This document shows, piece after piece, positions 18,425 through 27,110 of a stretch of 64,000 nucleotides of DNA (position 1 is its first letter; each line of letters opens with the position of its first letter). The position numbers were made by a program, and so were the translations under genes. The DNA is from an uncultured Clostridium sp. (GTDB lineage Bacteria > Bacillota > Clostridia > Clostridiales > Clostridiaceae): the NCBI GenBank assembly GCA_900539375.1, contig UQBY01000002.1, positions 62,001 to 126,000 on the forward strand, given 5' to 3'. The notes below the pieces were generated by a model that searched no databases, was not told the origin of the DNA, and was given only the letters and a program-made list of their open reading frames with translations.

Positions 18425-18451
18425 ATCTATTAGTAAATTATAGTATTATAG

Positions 18452-18484
18452 TATGTGGAATATTGCTTTGCAGTATTCCACATA
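18452..18484 (+). other. hairpin between murE and murF
   Basis: A 15-bp stem (18452-18466 with 18470-18484, one G-U) and TTT loop lie in the murE-murF gap. It is followed by TTCTTAAAA, so it is at most a weak terminator; partial read-through or an mRNA stabiliser is likely because the genes are otherwise in series. Confidence 0.6.
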
Positions 18485-18511
18485 TTCTTAAAAAAGTAAG
18501 AGGTGAAAATT

Positions 18512-19876
18512 TTGGAATTAAGCTTTAAAGAAATAGTTGATGCTATTAATGGAGAAATATTAGTTGAAAGTGAAGAAAAAAATTTTAATGATATATGTAC
18601 AGATACAAGAAAAATTTTAAAGGGAAATATATTCTTAGCATTAAAAGGTGAAAATTTTAATGGAAATAAATATGCTAAAGATGCTTTAGAAAAGGGAGCT
18701 AGTATTTCTATTATTGATGAAGATATAGAAAATATTAATGAGTGTAAAAACTTAGGAACTGTTATTAAGGTTAAAGATGGAAATGAAGCTTTACTTTCTT
18801 TAGCTAAATATTATAGAAAAAAGCTTGGAATTAAAGTAGTTGGAATAACAGGGTCAACAGGAAAAACATCAACTAAAGATGTTGTAGCAAGTTTTTTAAG
18901 TGGAAAATATAAAGTTTTTAAAACTAAGGGGAACTTTAATAATCATATAGGTCTTCCTCTTATGATATTACAATTAGATTCTTCTTATGATGTAGCAGTA
19001 TTAGAACTTGGAATGAGCCATTTAGGAGAAATACATAGATTAGCAGAATGTGCAAGACCAGATATTGCTTTAATAACTAATATAGGATTATCTCATATAG
19101 AAAATTTAAAAACAAGAGAAAATATTTTTAAAGCAAAAATGGAAATAACAGATTTCTTTGATGAAAATAATGTTCTTATAGTAAATGGAGAGGATGATTT
19201 TCTTCCTTATATAAAGAACAAAAAATATAAGGTTATAAAAACAGGATATAAAGATGAATTTGACTTTAAAGGAAAAAATGTAGTATTAAATGAAAATAGC
19301 ACATCTTTTACTGTAGAACATAATGGAGAAGAAAGTGATTTTAATATTCCTATGGTTGGAGCACATAATGTTTTAAACTCTCTTTTAGCAGTGGCTGCAG
19401 CTAATGAGCTTAAAGTTACTTTTCATGAGATGAAAGAAGGATTAAAAAATATTGAAGCTACTTCTATGAGACTTGAATTTATAAAGAAAAATGGTTTTGA
19501 AATAATTAATGATTGTTATAATGCAAGTCCATCTTCAATGAAAGCAGCTATAGATGTTTTAAAAAATAGAAAAGGCAGTAGAAAAATAGCTATTCTTGGA
19601 ACTATGAATGAACTTGGAGAGGAAGCTGAAAATTCTCATAAACTTGTTGGAAGTTATGCAAAGGATAAGGTTGATATTCTTATTACAACAGGAAAATTTA
19701 AAGAAGCTTACAAATCAGGTTTTGAAAAAGATAGTATAAGAATATATAATACTAAAGAAGAAATAATTGAAGATTTAAAAAATATTATACAAAAAGATGA
19801 TGTTGTGTTAGTAAAAGCTTCAAGAGGAATTAAATTTGAAGATATAACTAAGGCTTTAGAAAAAGTAGTACTTTAA
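18512..19876 (+). CDS. murF: UDP-MurNAc-tripeptide-D-Ala-D-Ala ligase MurF
   Basis: A 454-residue Mur ligase that adds D-Ala-D-Ala to complete the UDP-MurNAc-pentapeptide in the cytoplasm. The ATP loop ITGSTGKTSTKD is at about 112-123, the central motif LELGMSHLGEIHRLA follows, and the C-terminal domain shows INDCYNASPSSMKAA, typical of MurF. I prefer TTG 18512, correctly spaced after AGAGGTGA; the in-frame GTG at 18503 is inside that site. Its stop codon overlaps the unusually placed ribosome site of mraY, so the two are likely translationally coupled. Confidence 0.95.
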   Translation: MELSFKEIVDAINGEILVESEEKNFNDICTDTRKILKGNIFLALKGENFNGNKYAKDALEKGASISIIDEDIENINECKNLGTVIKVKDGNEALLSLAKYYRKKLGIKVVGITGSTGKTSTKDVVASFLSGKYKVFKTKGNFNNHIGLPLMILQLDSSYDVAVLELGMSHLGEIHRLAECARPDIALITNIGLSHIENLKTRENIFKAKMEITDFFDENNVLIVNGEDDFLPYIKNKKYKVIKTGYKDEFDFKGKNVVLNENSTSFTVEHNGEESDFNIPMVGAHNVLNSLLAVAAANELKVTFHEMKEGLKNIEATSMRLEFIKKNGFEIINDCYNASPSSMKAAIDVLKNRKGSRKIAILGTMNELGEEAENSHKLVGSYAKDKVDILITTGKFKEAYKSGFEKDSIRIYNTKEEIIEDLKNIIQKDDVVLVKASRGIKFEDITKALEKVVL

Positions 19877-19915
19877 GGAGGTGTCTGCCAAGAGTTTAGG
19901 CAGTAAAAAGTTATG
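19875..19915 (+). promoter_or_regulatory. mraY ribosome site separated from start by a hairpin
   Basis: AAGGAGGTG (19875-19883) is 29 bases from the mraY ATG at 19913. Between them CTGCC (19885-19889) and GGCAG (19899-19903) can form a 5-bp stem with a 9-base loop; folding it leaves about 10 unpaired bases, a normal spacing. No other ribosome site precedes the ATG and an in-frame TAA at 19904 rules out upstream starts. Confidence 0.65.
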
Positions 19916-20884
19916 GGAGCATTAGAGGGATTTTTTAATAGTAAAGTAATAATAGCATTTGTATTATCATTAGGGGTTTCATTATTATTAGGACCACTTA
20001 TAATACCAATGCTTCACAAATTAAAATTTGGTCAAAATATAAGAGAAGAAGGACCTAAAAATCATTTAAAAAAGGCAGGAACACCAACTATAGGAGGACT
20101 TATCTTTATAACTTCAACAATAGTTTCAATGATAATTATGAGATATAAGCCTAGTGATGAAGGTATGATAGTTATGTATGGAATGCTTGCTTTTGGATTA
20201 ATTGGTTTTTTAGATGATATGTTAAAAATAATTCATAAACATAATGAAGGGCTTACATCAAAGCAAAAGTTTCTTCTTCAATTATTATTTTCAGTTATAG
20301 CAGCTTGGTATGGATATACAGTAATTGGAACAAAGATTTCAGTTCTATTTACAAATGTTGAAGTGAATTTAGGATGGTTTTTTATTCCTTTTGTAATGTT
20401 TTATTTTGTTGCTTTAACAAATGCAGTAAATTTAACAGATGGCTTAGATGGATTAAATACTTCAGTAACAATAATAGTTATGATTTTCTTTGCACTTGTT
20501 TCTTTTAAAACAGGCCATGAAAGTGTATCAGTATTTTCTGTTGCTTTAATTGGAGGATTAATAGGATTTTTAAAATATAATAAATATCCTGCTAAAGTAT
20601 TTATGGGAGATACTGGTTCTATTGCATTAGGAGGAGCTATTTCAACTATTCTTTTAATATTAAAGAATCCTTTAATAATCATAATAGTTGGTGGAATATA
20701 TGTTTTAGAAACTGTTTCAGTAATAATACAAGTAACATATTACAAAAAAACAAAGAAAAGATTTTTCAAAATGGCACCAATACATCATCATTTTGAACAA
20801 TTAGGATGGTCAGAAGTAAAAATAGTAATAGTATTTTCTGCCATAACAGCTATTTTATGCCTTGTAGGATTTATTTTTGTTTAG
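19913..20884 (+). CDS. mraY: phospho-MurNAc-pentapeptide transferase MraY
   Basis: A 323-residue integral membrane enzyme with about 10 membrane segments that makes lipid I from UDP-MurNAc-pentapeptide and undecaprenyl phosphate. Family motifs are visible: the N-terminal EGPKNHLKKAGTPTIGG, the catalytic aspartates GFLDDMLK and NLTDGLDGL, FMGDTGS, and the HHHFEQLGW cytosolic loop. The length is normal. The start is fixed by an in-frame stop three codons upstream, but its only good ribosome site lies 29 bases away across a small hairpin. Confidence 0.95.
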   Translation: MGALEGFFNSKVIIAFVLSLGVSLLLGPLIIPMLHKLKFGQNIREEGPKNHLKKAGTPTIGGLIFITSTIVSMIIMRYKPSDEGMIVMYGMLAFGLIGFLDDMLKIIHKHNEGLTSKQKFLLQLLFSVIAAWYGYTVIGTKISVLFTNVEVNLGWFFIPFVMFYFVALTNAVNLTDGLDGLNTSVTIIVMIFFALVSFKTGHESVSVFSVALIGGLIGFLKYNKYPAKVFMGDTGSIALGGAISTILLILKNPLIIIIVGGIYVLETVSVIIQVTYYKKTKKRFFKMAPIHHHFEQLGWSEVKIVIVFSAITAILCLVGFIFV

Positions 20885-20909
20885 TTAAGTAATTGGAGGC
20901 TTTATATTG

Positions 20910-22040
20910 ATGAAGAAAAAGAAGAGAAAAAAGGAGAAAATGGGGAGCATTGATTATGTGGTATTTTTTACTGTAATTATATTATTAGTAATTGGAATAA
21001 TAATGGTATATTCATCAAGTTCTTATTATTCTTTATACCATAATGGAAGCAGTACAACTTTTTTAAAGAAAGAATTGTTTGCAGCTGTTGCAGGAATAGT
21101 AGCTATGCTTTTCTTTATGTGCTTTGATTATCATAAGCTGAAAAAATTTACAGTTCCTGTTTTGATTATAACAGTTCCACTACTTTTAGCAGTTCGTCTT
21201 TTTGCACCAGTTAATGGAGCATATAGATGGATTAGACTTGGACCATTATCTTTTCAACCATCAGAACTTGCTAAATATGGATTAGTCTTATTTATGGCTA
21301 TGAGTTTAACTGCAAGGGGAGATAAAATAAAAAGCTTTTGGAAAGGAATAATGCCATATATTATAGTATCAGGAATTTATGCAGGAATAATACTAGCATG
21401 GCAAAGTAATTTAAGTAATGCAGCTATAATAATGATGGTTACAATATTAATGCTATTTGTAGCTGGAGGAAGGGTTAAACATTTTATATGTTACTTACTT
21501 CCTTCCCTTTTGGGATTAGTTGGTTTAGCTATATATTTTGAACCATACAGAATGAAAAGATTTTTAAATTTTATTGACCCATGGAAAGATGCAGCAGGAG
21601 ATGGATATCAATTAATTCAATCATTATATGCCTTTGGTTCTGGTGGGCTAACTGGATTAGGCTTAGGACAATCAAGACAAAAAGCTTTATATATGCCAGA
21701 GCCACATACTGATTTTATTTTTTCAATAATTGGCGAAGAAGTAGGTCTTATAGGCTGCTTAATAATTATATTAGTATTTGCAGTTTTAATATGGAAAGGA
21801 ATAAATATAGCCTTAGAAGCTAAAGATACTTATGGAAGTTTATTAGCTATGGGAATAATATCAGTAATAGCAGTACAGCTTATAGTAAATATAGCAGTTG
21901 TTACAGGCTCTATGCCAGTTACAGGAGTTCCTATGCCTTTTATAAGTTATGGAGGTACTTCTCTTTCAATAACTATGGGAGCTATGGGAATATTATTAAA
22001 TATATCTAGACAAAGAGAAAATAAAAAAATATCTTTATAA
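20910..22040 (+). CDS. ftsW: SEDS glycosyltransferase FtsW/SpoVE
   Basis: A 376-residue SEDS-family polytopic membrane protein (about 10 segments) that polymerises lipid II at the septum together with a class B PBP. Family hallmarks are GAYRWIRLGPLSFQPSELAKYGLV, PHTDFIFSIIGEEVGLIG, and the C-terminal PVTGVPMPFISYGGTS. A very basic N-terminal tail (KKKKRKKEK) precedes the first helix. GGAGG at 20895-20899 serves either TTG 20907 or ATG 20910; I chose the ATG. FtsW and SpoVE cannot be separated by sequence alone. The neighbouring murD and murG found in Bacillus are absent here. Confidence 0.92.
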   Translation: MKKKKRKKEKMGSIDYVVFFTVIILLVIGIIMVYSSSSYYSLYHNGSSTTFLKKELFAAVAGIVAMLFFMCFDYHKLKKFTVPVLIITVPLLLAVRLFAPVNGAYRWIRLGPLSFQPSELAKYGLVLFMAMSLTARGDKIKSFWKGIMPYIIVSGIYAGIILAWQSNLSNAAIIMMVTILMLFVAGGRVKHFICYLLPSLLGLVGLAIYFEPYRMKRFLNFIDPWKDAAGDGYQLIQSLYAFGSGGLTGLGLGQSRQKALYMPEPHTDFIFSIIGEEVGLIGCLIIILVFAVLIWKGINIALEAKDTYGSLLAMGIISVIAVQLIVNIAVVTGSMPVTGVPMPFISYGGTSLSITMGAMGILLNISRQRENKKISL

Positions 22041-22045
22041 AAAAT

Positions 22046-22094
22046 ATTATCTATAAGATTATTTTAATTAATAATTTTATGGATAATTTTTTTT
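22046..22094 (+). terminator. terminator after ftsW
   Basis: An 11-bp stem (22046-22056 with 22077-22087, one G-U) is followed by eight Ts (22087-22094). It separates the murE-ftsW unit from divIB. Confidence 0.7.
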
Positions 22095-22151
22095 AAGGAA
22101 AAATTAATTTTTTTTTAGTGAAATAATGAATAGAAAGTGTTATGATAAAAA

Positions 22152-22171
22152 TAGTCTAAAATTTTAGGCTA
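22152..22171 (+). other. 20-base palindrome upstream of divIB
   Basis: TAGTCTAAAATTTTAGGCTA is self-complementary apart from one G-T pair and lies 16 bases before the divIB start, where a ribosome site would be expected but is not seen. It could be an operator or a leader hairpin. Confidence 0.45.
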
Positions 22172-22186
22172 ATATTCTGAAAATAA

Positions 22187-22948
22187 ATGGGTAAAGTTAT
22201 GAAAAAAGTTACAAACAAATACATTTTAAAAGCTAGAAGAAAAAGAATATTAAAAAAATTATTTATAGTCCTTATTTTGCTTATAATAAGTGGAGCAGTA
22301 GTAATTAATAAAACAGATTTATTTATTATTAAAAAAATTGCATTAGAAGGAGATAAGCTTATAACAGGTGATTATATAAAAGAAAAAGCAGAAAATTTAA
22401 AGGGCTTAAATATCTTTTATATTGATAAAGAATCAATAATTAAAGATTTTAAAAGAAATCCTTATGTTGAAGAGCTTACAATAAAAAGGGTATACCCTGA
22501 TGAACTTAAAGTTAATGTTAAAGAAGCTAAGGGATTATACTATATAAATAAAGGAGAAAATAGTTATGCTATTGTAAGTAGCAATATGGTTTTTCTTGAA
22601 GAAGTTGATTCAATAGAAGACAAAAAACTTATAGAATTAAGAGGTCTTGATATAGAAAATTTAAATCTTGGAGATAAAGTTTCTAATGAAAAGAAAATAG
22701 AAAAAATTGCAGAAGATTTTTATGATATGGAGCAAGTTATAGAGGAAAATGGAGAAGAATTTTCTATAACAGCTGTAGATGTATCTAATACATCAGATTT
22801 AAAAGCTTATATAGGAAATATAGAAATATCTTTAGGAACATATGAAAATGTATTTAAAAAAATGAGTGATGCTGTTCAAATTTACAAAAATTTTCATGTT
22901 ACAGAAAAAATAAATGTAGGTTTTGATGGCTCACCAGATTTTAAGTAA
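22187..22948 (+). CDS. divIB: cell division protein DivIB/FtsQ
   Basis: A 253-residue bitopic divisome protein: a basic N-terminus (NKYILKARRKRILKKLF), one membrane helix at about 25-42, then an extracytoplasmic POTRA domain beginning IIKKIALEGDKLITGDYIKEK, with NPYVEELTIKRVYPDELKVNV typical of the family. DivIB works with FtsL and DivIC to regulate septal wall synthesis. No good ribosome site precedes the ATG at 22187 or the alternative ATG at 22199, and a palindrome sits just upstream. It heads a cluster with DUF881 and sbp genes. Confidence 0.88.
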   Translation: MGKVMKKVTNKYILKARRKRILKKLFIVLILLIISGAVVINKTDLFIIKKIALEGDKLITGDYIKEKAENLKGLNIFYIDKESIIKDFKRNPYVEELTIKRVYPDELKVNVKEAKGLYYINKGENSYAIVSSNMVFLEEVDSIEDKKLIELRGLDIENLNLGDKVSNEKKIEKIAEDFYDMEQVIEENGEEFSITAVDVSNTSDLKAYIGNIEISLGTYENVFKKMSDAVQIYKNFHVTEKINVGFDGSPDFK

Positions 22949-22963
22949 TAACAGGAGGAATAT

Positions 22964-23686
22964 ATGAAAAGAGCTCAATCTCAAATAGCAGTTGCAATTG
23001 TTTGTTGTTTATTAGGATTTTTACTTGCATATCAATTTAAAGTACTTGCTAAAGAGAATGCTGAAGAAACTAATTATATAAGTAATGATGTTTTAGCAGA
23101 AATTGAAAGCCTTAAAAAAGAAAAGGAAGAACTAGTTCAAACTAATGCAAGCTTAAGTGAAGAATTAAAAAAGATGGAAGAAAGTGTTGCAAATGATGGC
23201 AAGGCAGGGGAACAGTTAAAAAATCAACTAGATACTACAAGAATTCAATTAGGATTAGTTGATGTATGTGGTCCAGGAATAGAAATCTCAATAACTACTA
23301 AAAATTCACTTTTTGACCCTAACTCATCAAGTACTAATTTAGGAGAGACAGAATTAGCTTTCTTAGTTAACACATTATGGTTTGCAGGGGCAGAAGCAAT
23401 TTCAATAAATGATATTAGAATAACTCCTCAAACTGGAATAAAAAATTCTGGAGAATATGTAGCTATAGGAACTGTAGGAAGAATAGACCCTTCAAAAGAT
23501 ATTACTATTAAAGCTATAGGTTCACCTGCAGTTTTAAAAGAATCAATTACTTTTGGAACTACATCTAAATATCAACTTTTAAAATTATACAATGTTGATG
23601 TTAAAGAAGTTAAAGATGAGGATGGACTTATATTAGAAAAATCAACTCAATCTTTAAAGAGTGATTATGTAAAGAAATTGGAGTAG
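22964..23686 (+). CDS. DUF881 family protein (YlxW/YlxX-like)
   Basis: A 240-residue protein with an N-terminal membrane anchor (about 8-24), a coiled coil (about 45-90, ESLKKEKEELVQTNASLSEEL) and an extracytoplasmic DUF881 domain with VDVCGPGIEISITTKNS and WFAGAEAISINDIRI. In Bacillus, related genes ylxW and ylxX lie between divIB and sbp, as here. Their molecular role is unknown; position suggests envelope or division. AGGAGG precedes the ATG 15 bases after divIB. A second DUF881 gene lies two genes downstream. Confidence 0.85.
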   Translation: MKRAQSQIAVAIVCCLLGFLLAYQFKVLAKENAEETNYISNDVLAEIESLKKEKEELVQTNASLSEELKKMEESVANDGKAGEQLKNQLDTTRIQLGLVDVCGPGIEISITTKNSLFDPNSSSTNLGETELAFLVNTLWFAGAEAISINDIRITPQTGIKNSGEYVAIGTVGRIDPSKDITIKAIGSPAVLKESITFGTTSKYQLLKLYNVDVKEVKDEDGLILEKSTQSLKSDYVKKLE

Positions 23687-23703
23687 AAAGGGGAATTAAA
23701 CTA

Positions 23704-24051
23704 ATGATTGCAGTTATAGGACTTTTAATTGGAATGTTACTTGGTATAGTTTTTGATGTTGATATTCCATCAAATTTTTCGCCATATATGTCAGTAGCTA
23801 TATTAGCATGTTTGGATTCTGTTTTTGGTGCAGTAAGAGCAAATTTATCAAAAAATTTTAAGGCAGATATATTCATATCGGGATTTTTTGGAAATTCAAT
23901 ACTTGCAGCTTGCTTAGCTTATTTAGGTGATAAGCTTGGTATTCCAATGTATATAGCAGCAGTTATTGTTTTTGGAGGAAGAATATTTGATAACTTTGCC
24001 ATAATTAGAAGAATATTATTAGATAGATTAAAAGAAAAGGATAAGGTATAA
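23704..24051 (+). CDS. sbp: small basic protein Sbp (DUF1290)
   Basis: A 115-residue membrane protein with about three hydrophobic segments, matching the DUF1290 small basic protein family: IAVIGLLIGMLLGIVFDVDIP, AILACLDSVFGAVRANL and FGGRIFDNFAIIRRILL. The function is unknown, but it is almost always encoded beside DUF881 genes and upstream of ftsA in Firmicutes. It lies 17 bases after one DUF881 gene and two bases before the next, so the three are co-transcribed. Confidence 0.88.
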   Translation: MIAVIGLLIGMLLGIVFDVDIPSNFSPYMSVAILACLDSVFGAVRANLSKNFKADIFISGFFGNSILAACLAYLGDKLGIPMYIAAVIVFGGRIFDNFAIIRRILLDRLKEKDKV

Positions 24052-24053
24052 TA

Positions 24054-24770
24054 ATGAAGAGGCATGGATTCAAGATAATTATTTTTTGTGCATCTTTAAT
24101 AGTTGGATGTTTTATAGCTTTAAATGCTGATTTATCTGCTGTTTCCTCTTCAAGTGTTCTTAATGCAAAGGAATATCAAGAAGCTGTAGAAGAAAAACTT
24201 CAATTATATAATGAAGTTTCAGATTTAAAAAAAAGTAATCAAGAAATATTAAATAAGGTTATTGGATATAAGTATACTGATGAAAATCAGCAAGCTTTAG
24301 CTGATGATATGAAAGATGAATTATCTAAAAATGGTCTTTTAACAGGTCTTACAGAGGTTCAAGGAGCAGGAGTAGTTGTAACAGTTAAAGATGGAGTAAT
24401 GGGTGATAATAATGAAGAAAATAAGCTTAAAACTTTTCATGACTATGATATGATAAATTTATTAAATGAATTTAAAAAGTGTGAAGTAGAAGCTATTTCA
24501 GTAAATAATTATAGAATTTCAGCTTTAACAGGGGTAGTATGTCATGGTTCCTTTTTACAATTTCAAGATCAATCTATAGTTTATGGACCTTTTCAAATAT
24601 CACTAATTGGAGATCCCGATACATTAAAAATTACTCTTCTTAAAGATGGTTCTTATATAAAAAAACTTAGAAGCAGAGGAATAAGTGTAACTTTAGAAAA
24701 AGTTGATAATATAACAATGTCTGCTGCAAAAGAAAGTAATATACAATATGCTAAAGAATATACAAAATAA
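24054..24770 (+). CDS. DUF881 family protein, second copy
   Basis: A 238-residue paralogue of the DUF881 protein two genes upstream: a membrane anchor at about 8-26, a short coiled coil, then LTEVQGAGVVVTVKDG and EAISVNNYRISALTGVVCHG. It begins two bases after sbp with AAGGATAAGG as ribosome site. In Bacillus the next genes would be ftsA-ftsZ; here the cluster instead jumps to yggS-sepF after 118 bases. The function is unknown. Confidence 0.85.
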   Translation: MKRHGFKIIIFCASLIVGCFIALNADLSAVSSSSVLNAKEYQEAVEEKLQLYNEVSDLKKSNQEILNKVIGYKYTDENQQALADDMKDELSKNGLLTGLTEVQGAGVVVTVKDGVMGDNNEENKLKTFHDYDMINLLNEFKKCEVEAISVNNYRISALTGVVCHGSFLQFQDQSIVYGPFQISLIGDPDTLKITLLKDGSYIKKLRSRGISVTLEKVDNITMSAAKESNIQYAKEYTK

Positions 24771-24888
24771 TATTTTTTGATCCTTTAAAAAAAGAAAAAT
24801 AAATTTTAAAATGATGAAGGAAATTTTAATTTTTTGCAGAATAGTATAAAACAGAGGATTAGTAAAAGCTTTTAAGGGGGAATCATTT

Positions 24889-25551
24889 GTGAGTATTAAA
24901 GACAATATTGAAGCATTAGAAAAAGAAATTCCAAATGGGGTAAAACTTTTGGCTGTTTCTAAAACTAAACCTCTCTCTGATCTTGAAGAAGCCTATGAAG
25001 CTGGTATAAGAGAATTTGGAGAAAATAAGGTTCAGGAATTAGTTGCAAAGGAAGAAGAATTTCATAAGGATGTTAAATGGCACTTTATAGGAGGACTTCA
25101 AACTAATAAAGTAAAGTACCTAGTTGGAAAAGTGTGTTTAATACACTCTCTTTCTAGTATAAAATTATTAAAACAAATTGAAAAAGAATTTGGTAAGAAG
25201 AATGAAATAGCAAATGTATTAATTGAAATTAATATAGGAAGAGAAGAAAGTAAAGGTGGAATACTTGAAGAAGAACTTGAAGATATGCTTTCTGAAATTG
25301 AAAAGTGTAGCTTTGTAAGGGTAAAAGGTATTATGGTAATAATACCAAAAGGAGATTCTGATAGTAATCGAGCTTACTTTAAAAGAACAAAAGAAATTTT
25401 TGAATCATTAAAAAATAGAGAATTCAAAAACATAAAAATGGAAATTTTATCAATGGGTATGACCCATGATTATAAAATTGCAATTGAAGAAGGTTCTACT
25501 TTGGTAAGAATTGGAGAAGGAATTTTTGGTAAAAGAGATTACAATATTTAG
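24889..25551 (+). CDS. yggS: YggS/PROSC family PLP-homeostasis protein
   Basis: A 220-residue fold-type III PLP-binding protein without known catalysis that helps balance PLP and amino/keto acids. The PLP lysine is K25 in LLAVSKTKP, followed by FGENKVQEL and [11 protein letters not shown], and the C-terminal phosphate-binding [22 protein letters not shown], all near-universal in the family. The GTG start follows AAGGGGGAA. It corresponds to Bacillus ylmE and starts the yggS-sepF-yggT-ylmH-divIVA series. Confidence 0.93.
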   Translation: MSIKDNIEALEKEIPNGVKLLAVSKTKPLSDLEEAYEAGIREFGENKVQELVAKEEEFHKDVKWHFIGGLQTNKVKYLVGKVCLIHSLSSIKLLKQIEKEFGKKNEIANVLIEINIGREESKGGILEEELEDMLSEIEKCSFVRVKGIMVIIPKGDSDSNRAYFKRTKEIFESLKNREFKNIKMEILSMGMTHDYKIAIEEGSTLVRIGEGIFGKRDYNI

Positions 25552-25562
25552 GAGGAAAAATA

Positions 25563-26048
25563 ATGAGTAGTAATGCATTTGAAAAAGTAAAAACATTTTT
25601 AGGATTTGGAGATGAATATGATGAAGACTTCGAAAATGAAGATTTCGAAGATGCAGAAGAATCTCAAGAAGAGAGAAAAGAAGAAAAAATAGAACCAGTT
25701 ATTTCAAATGGAGGAAAAGCTTCAAAAAATAATAATAAGGTAGTAAATATCCACACATCAGCTTCAGCTAAGGTTACAATTACAAAACCAACAGTTTATG
25801 ATGAAGCTCAAGATATATGTGATGCAGTAAAAAATAGAAGAATTGTTTTAATTAACACAACAGCATTAGAAATAAGAACAGCTCAAAGATTATTAGATTT
25901 TGTAAGTGGATGTTGTTATGCATTAGGTGGAGAACTTCAAGAAATAGAAAAAGGAGTTTATATACTTTCACCTTCAAATGTTGAAGTAACAAATGAATTA
26001 AAAACAGAATTAAATTCTAAAGTTTTATTTAATTGGTCTTCAAAATAA
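25563..26048 (+). CDS. sepF: cell division protein SepF
   Basis: A 161-residue FtsZ-binding protein that anchors and bundles the Z ring at the membrane. A short N-terminal amphipathic membrane-binding segment ([11 protein letters not shown]) is followed by an acidic linker and the C-terminal SepF domain ([56 protein letters not shown]). The length is typical. It has an AGGAGG site and begins 11 bases after yggS. Confidence 0.93.
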   Translation: MSSNAFEKVKTFLGFGDEYDEDFENEDFEDAEESQEERKEEKIEPVISNGGKASKNNNKVVNIHTSASAKVTITKPTVYDEAQDICDAVKNRRIVLINTTALEIRTAQRLLDFVSGCCYALGGELQEIEKGVYILSPSNVEVTNELKTELNSKVLFNWSSK

Positions 26049-26061
26049 GTAGGTGCTTAAT

Positions 26062-26331
26062 TTGAAAGGATTTTTAGGTATATTGGATTATTGTTTAACA
26101 ATAATACTATTATTTATTGTTGTTAGAGCTTTTTTAGTTTCTTTTTTAGATGAATTTAATCCAATAATGAAGATTCTAAATATTATAGCTATTCCTATAC
26201 TTTTTCCATTTAAAAAGTTGCAAAATTGTTTTTTTTATAGACTGGCAATAGATATTTCTCCAGTATTACTTTTTGTAACAGTATCATTTTTAAAAAAAGT
26301 TTTATTGTTAGGAGGAAATATCTTTGGATAA
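26062..26331 (+). CDS. YggT family membrane protein (YlmG)
   Basis: An 89-residue protein with two hydrophobic segments around a conserved FNPIMKILNIIAIPILFPFKK, the YggT/YlmG pattern. These proteins are linked with division and envelope, and in plastids with complex assembly, but lack a defined activity in bacteria. I chose TTG 26062, six bases after AGTAGGTG; an in-frame GTG at 26053 lies within that ribosome site. Its end overlaps the ylmH start by eight bases. Confidence 0.85.
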   Translation: MKGFLGILDYCLTIILLFIVVRAFLVSFLDEFNPIMKILNIIAIPILFPFKKLQNCFFYRLAIDISPVLLFVTVSFLKKVLLLGGNIFG

Positions 26332-27091
26332 AAAAACAATTCTTATGAATTTTGAAGAGGATGAAAAAAATCAAGTCCTAAATTTATATGAAAAATATAA
26401 CTTGGCTTATAATAAAAATATAACTATATTTGGAAATGACTTTTACACACCAAATATATGGAGATTTTTTGAAGAAAATTTTAATACTGACTCCTTCAAA
26501 GTTGATTCTTATGGAGGATTTAAGGATTGTGAAAGAAGAATGATATCTTTTAATAATATTTATAATAGTTCATATCCTATAAAAATATTAAAGATAGAAG
26601 GTACTTCTAAATTTGCTAATTTAGGTCATAGAGATTATTTAGGAGCAGTTCTTGGATTAGGAATAAGAAGAAATAAAATAGGAGATTTGCTTTTGAAAGA
26701 AAATGTCTGTTATCTTACTGTATGTGAGGAAATAGAGGAGTTTTTAGTTAATAATTTAAATTCAATAGGAAAATCACCTTGCAAAGTAACTGTAGTAGAA
26801 GATAATTTTGAGGAATTAGTACCAAACTTTAAAGAAGAAATTATATTAGTACAATCTCTAAGAATCGACAGCATAGTTTCAAAATTAATAAGAGCATCTA
26901 GAAATAGAGCACAAACCATGATTGAAGAAGGTATGGTTTTGTTAGATTACAATAGAGTAAAAGATAAAAGTAGGGAAGTTAAAAACCAAGAAAGAATTAC
27001 AATAAGAGGACATGGCAAATATGTCTTAGATAAGATAATAGGAAATAGTAAAAGTGGTAAATTTAAAGTGTTGGTAAAAAAATATACATAA
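26324..27091 (+). CDS. ylmH: S4-domain RNA-binding protein YlmH
   Basis: A 255-residue protein with an N-terminal YlmH-specific domain (KFANLGHRDYLGAVLGLGIRRNKIGDLLL) and a C-terminal S4 RNA-binding domain (RIDSIVSKLIRASRNRAQTMIEEGMVLLDYNRV). In Bacillus YlmH binds stalled 50S-peptidyl-tRNA complexes in a ribosome rescue pathway. TTG 26324 is preceded by AGGAGGAAA. It overlaps yggT and is followed by divIVA, the standard order. Confidence 0.9.
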   Translation: MDKKTILMNFEEDEKNQVLNLYEKYNLAYNKNITIFGNDFYTPNIWRFFEENFNTDSFKVDSYGGFKDCERRMISFNNIYNSSYPIKILKIEGTSKFANLGHRDYLGAVLGLGIRRNKIGDLLLKENVCYLTVCEEIEEFLVNNLNSIGKSPCKVTVVEDNFEELVPNFKEEIILVQSLRIDSIVSKLIRASRNRAQTMIEEGMVLLDYNRVKDKSREVKNQERITIRGHGKYVLDKIIGNSKSGKFKVLVKKYT

Positions 27092-27110
27092 GTAAATAGG
27101 GGTGATTTTA

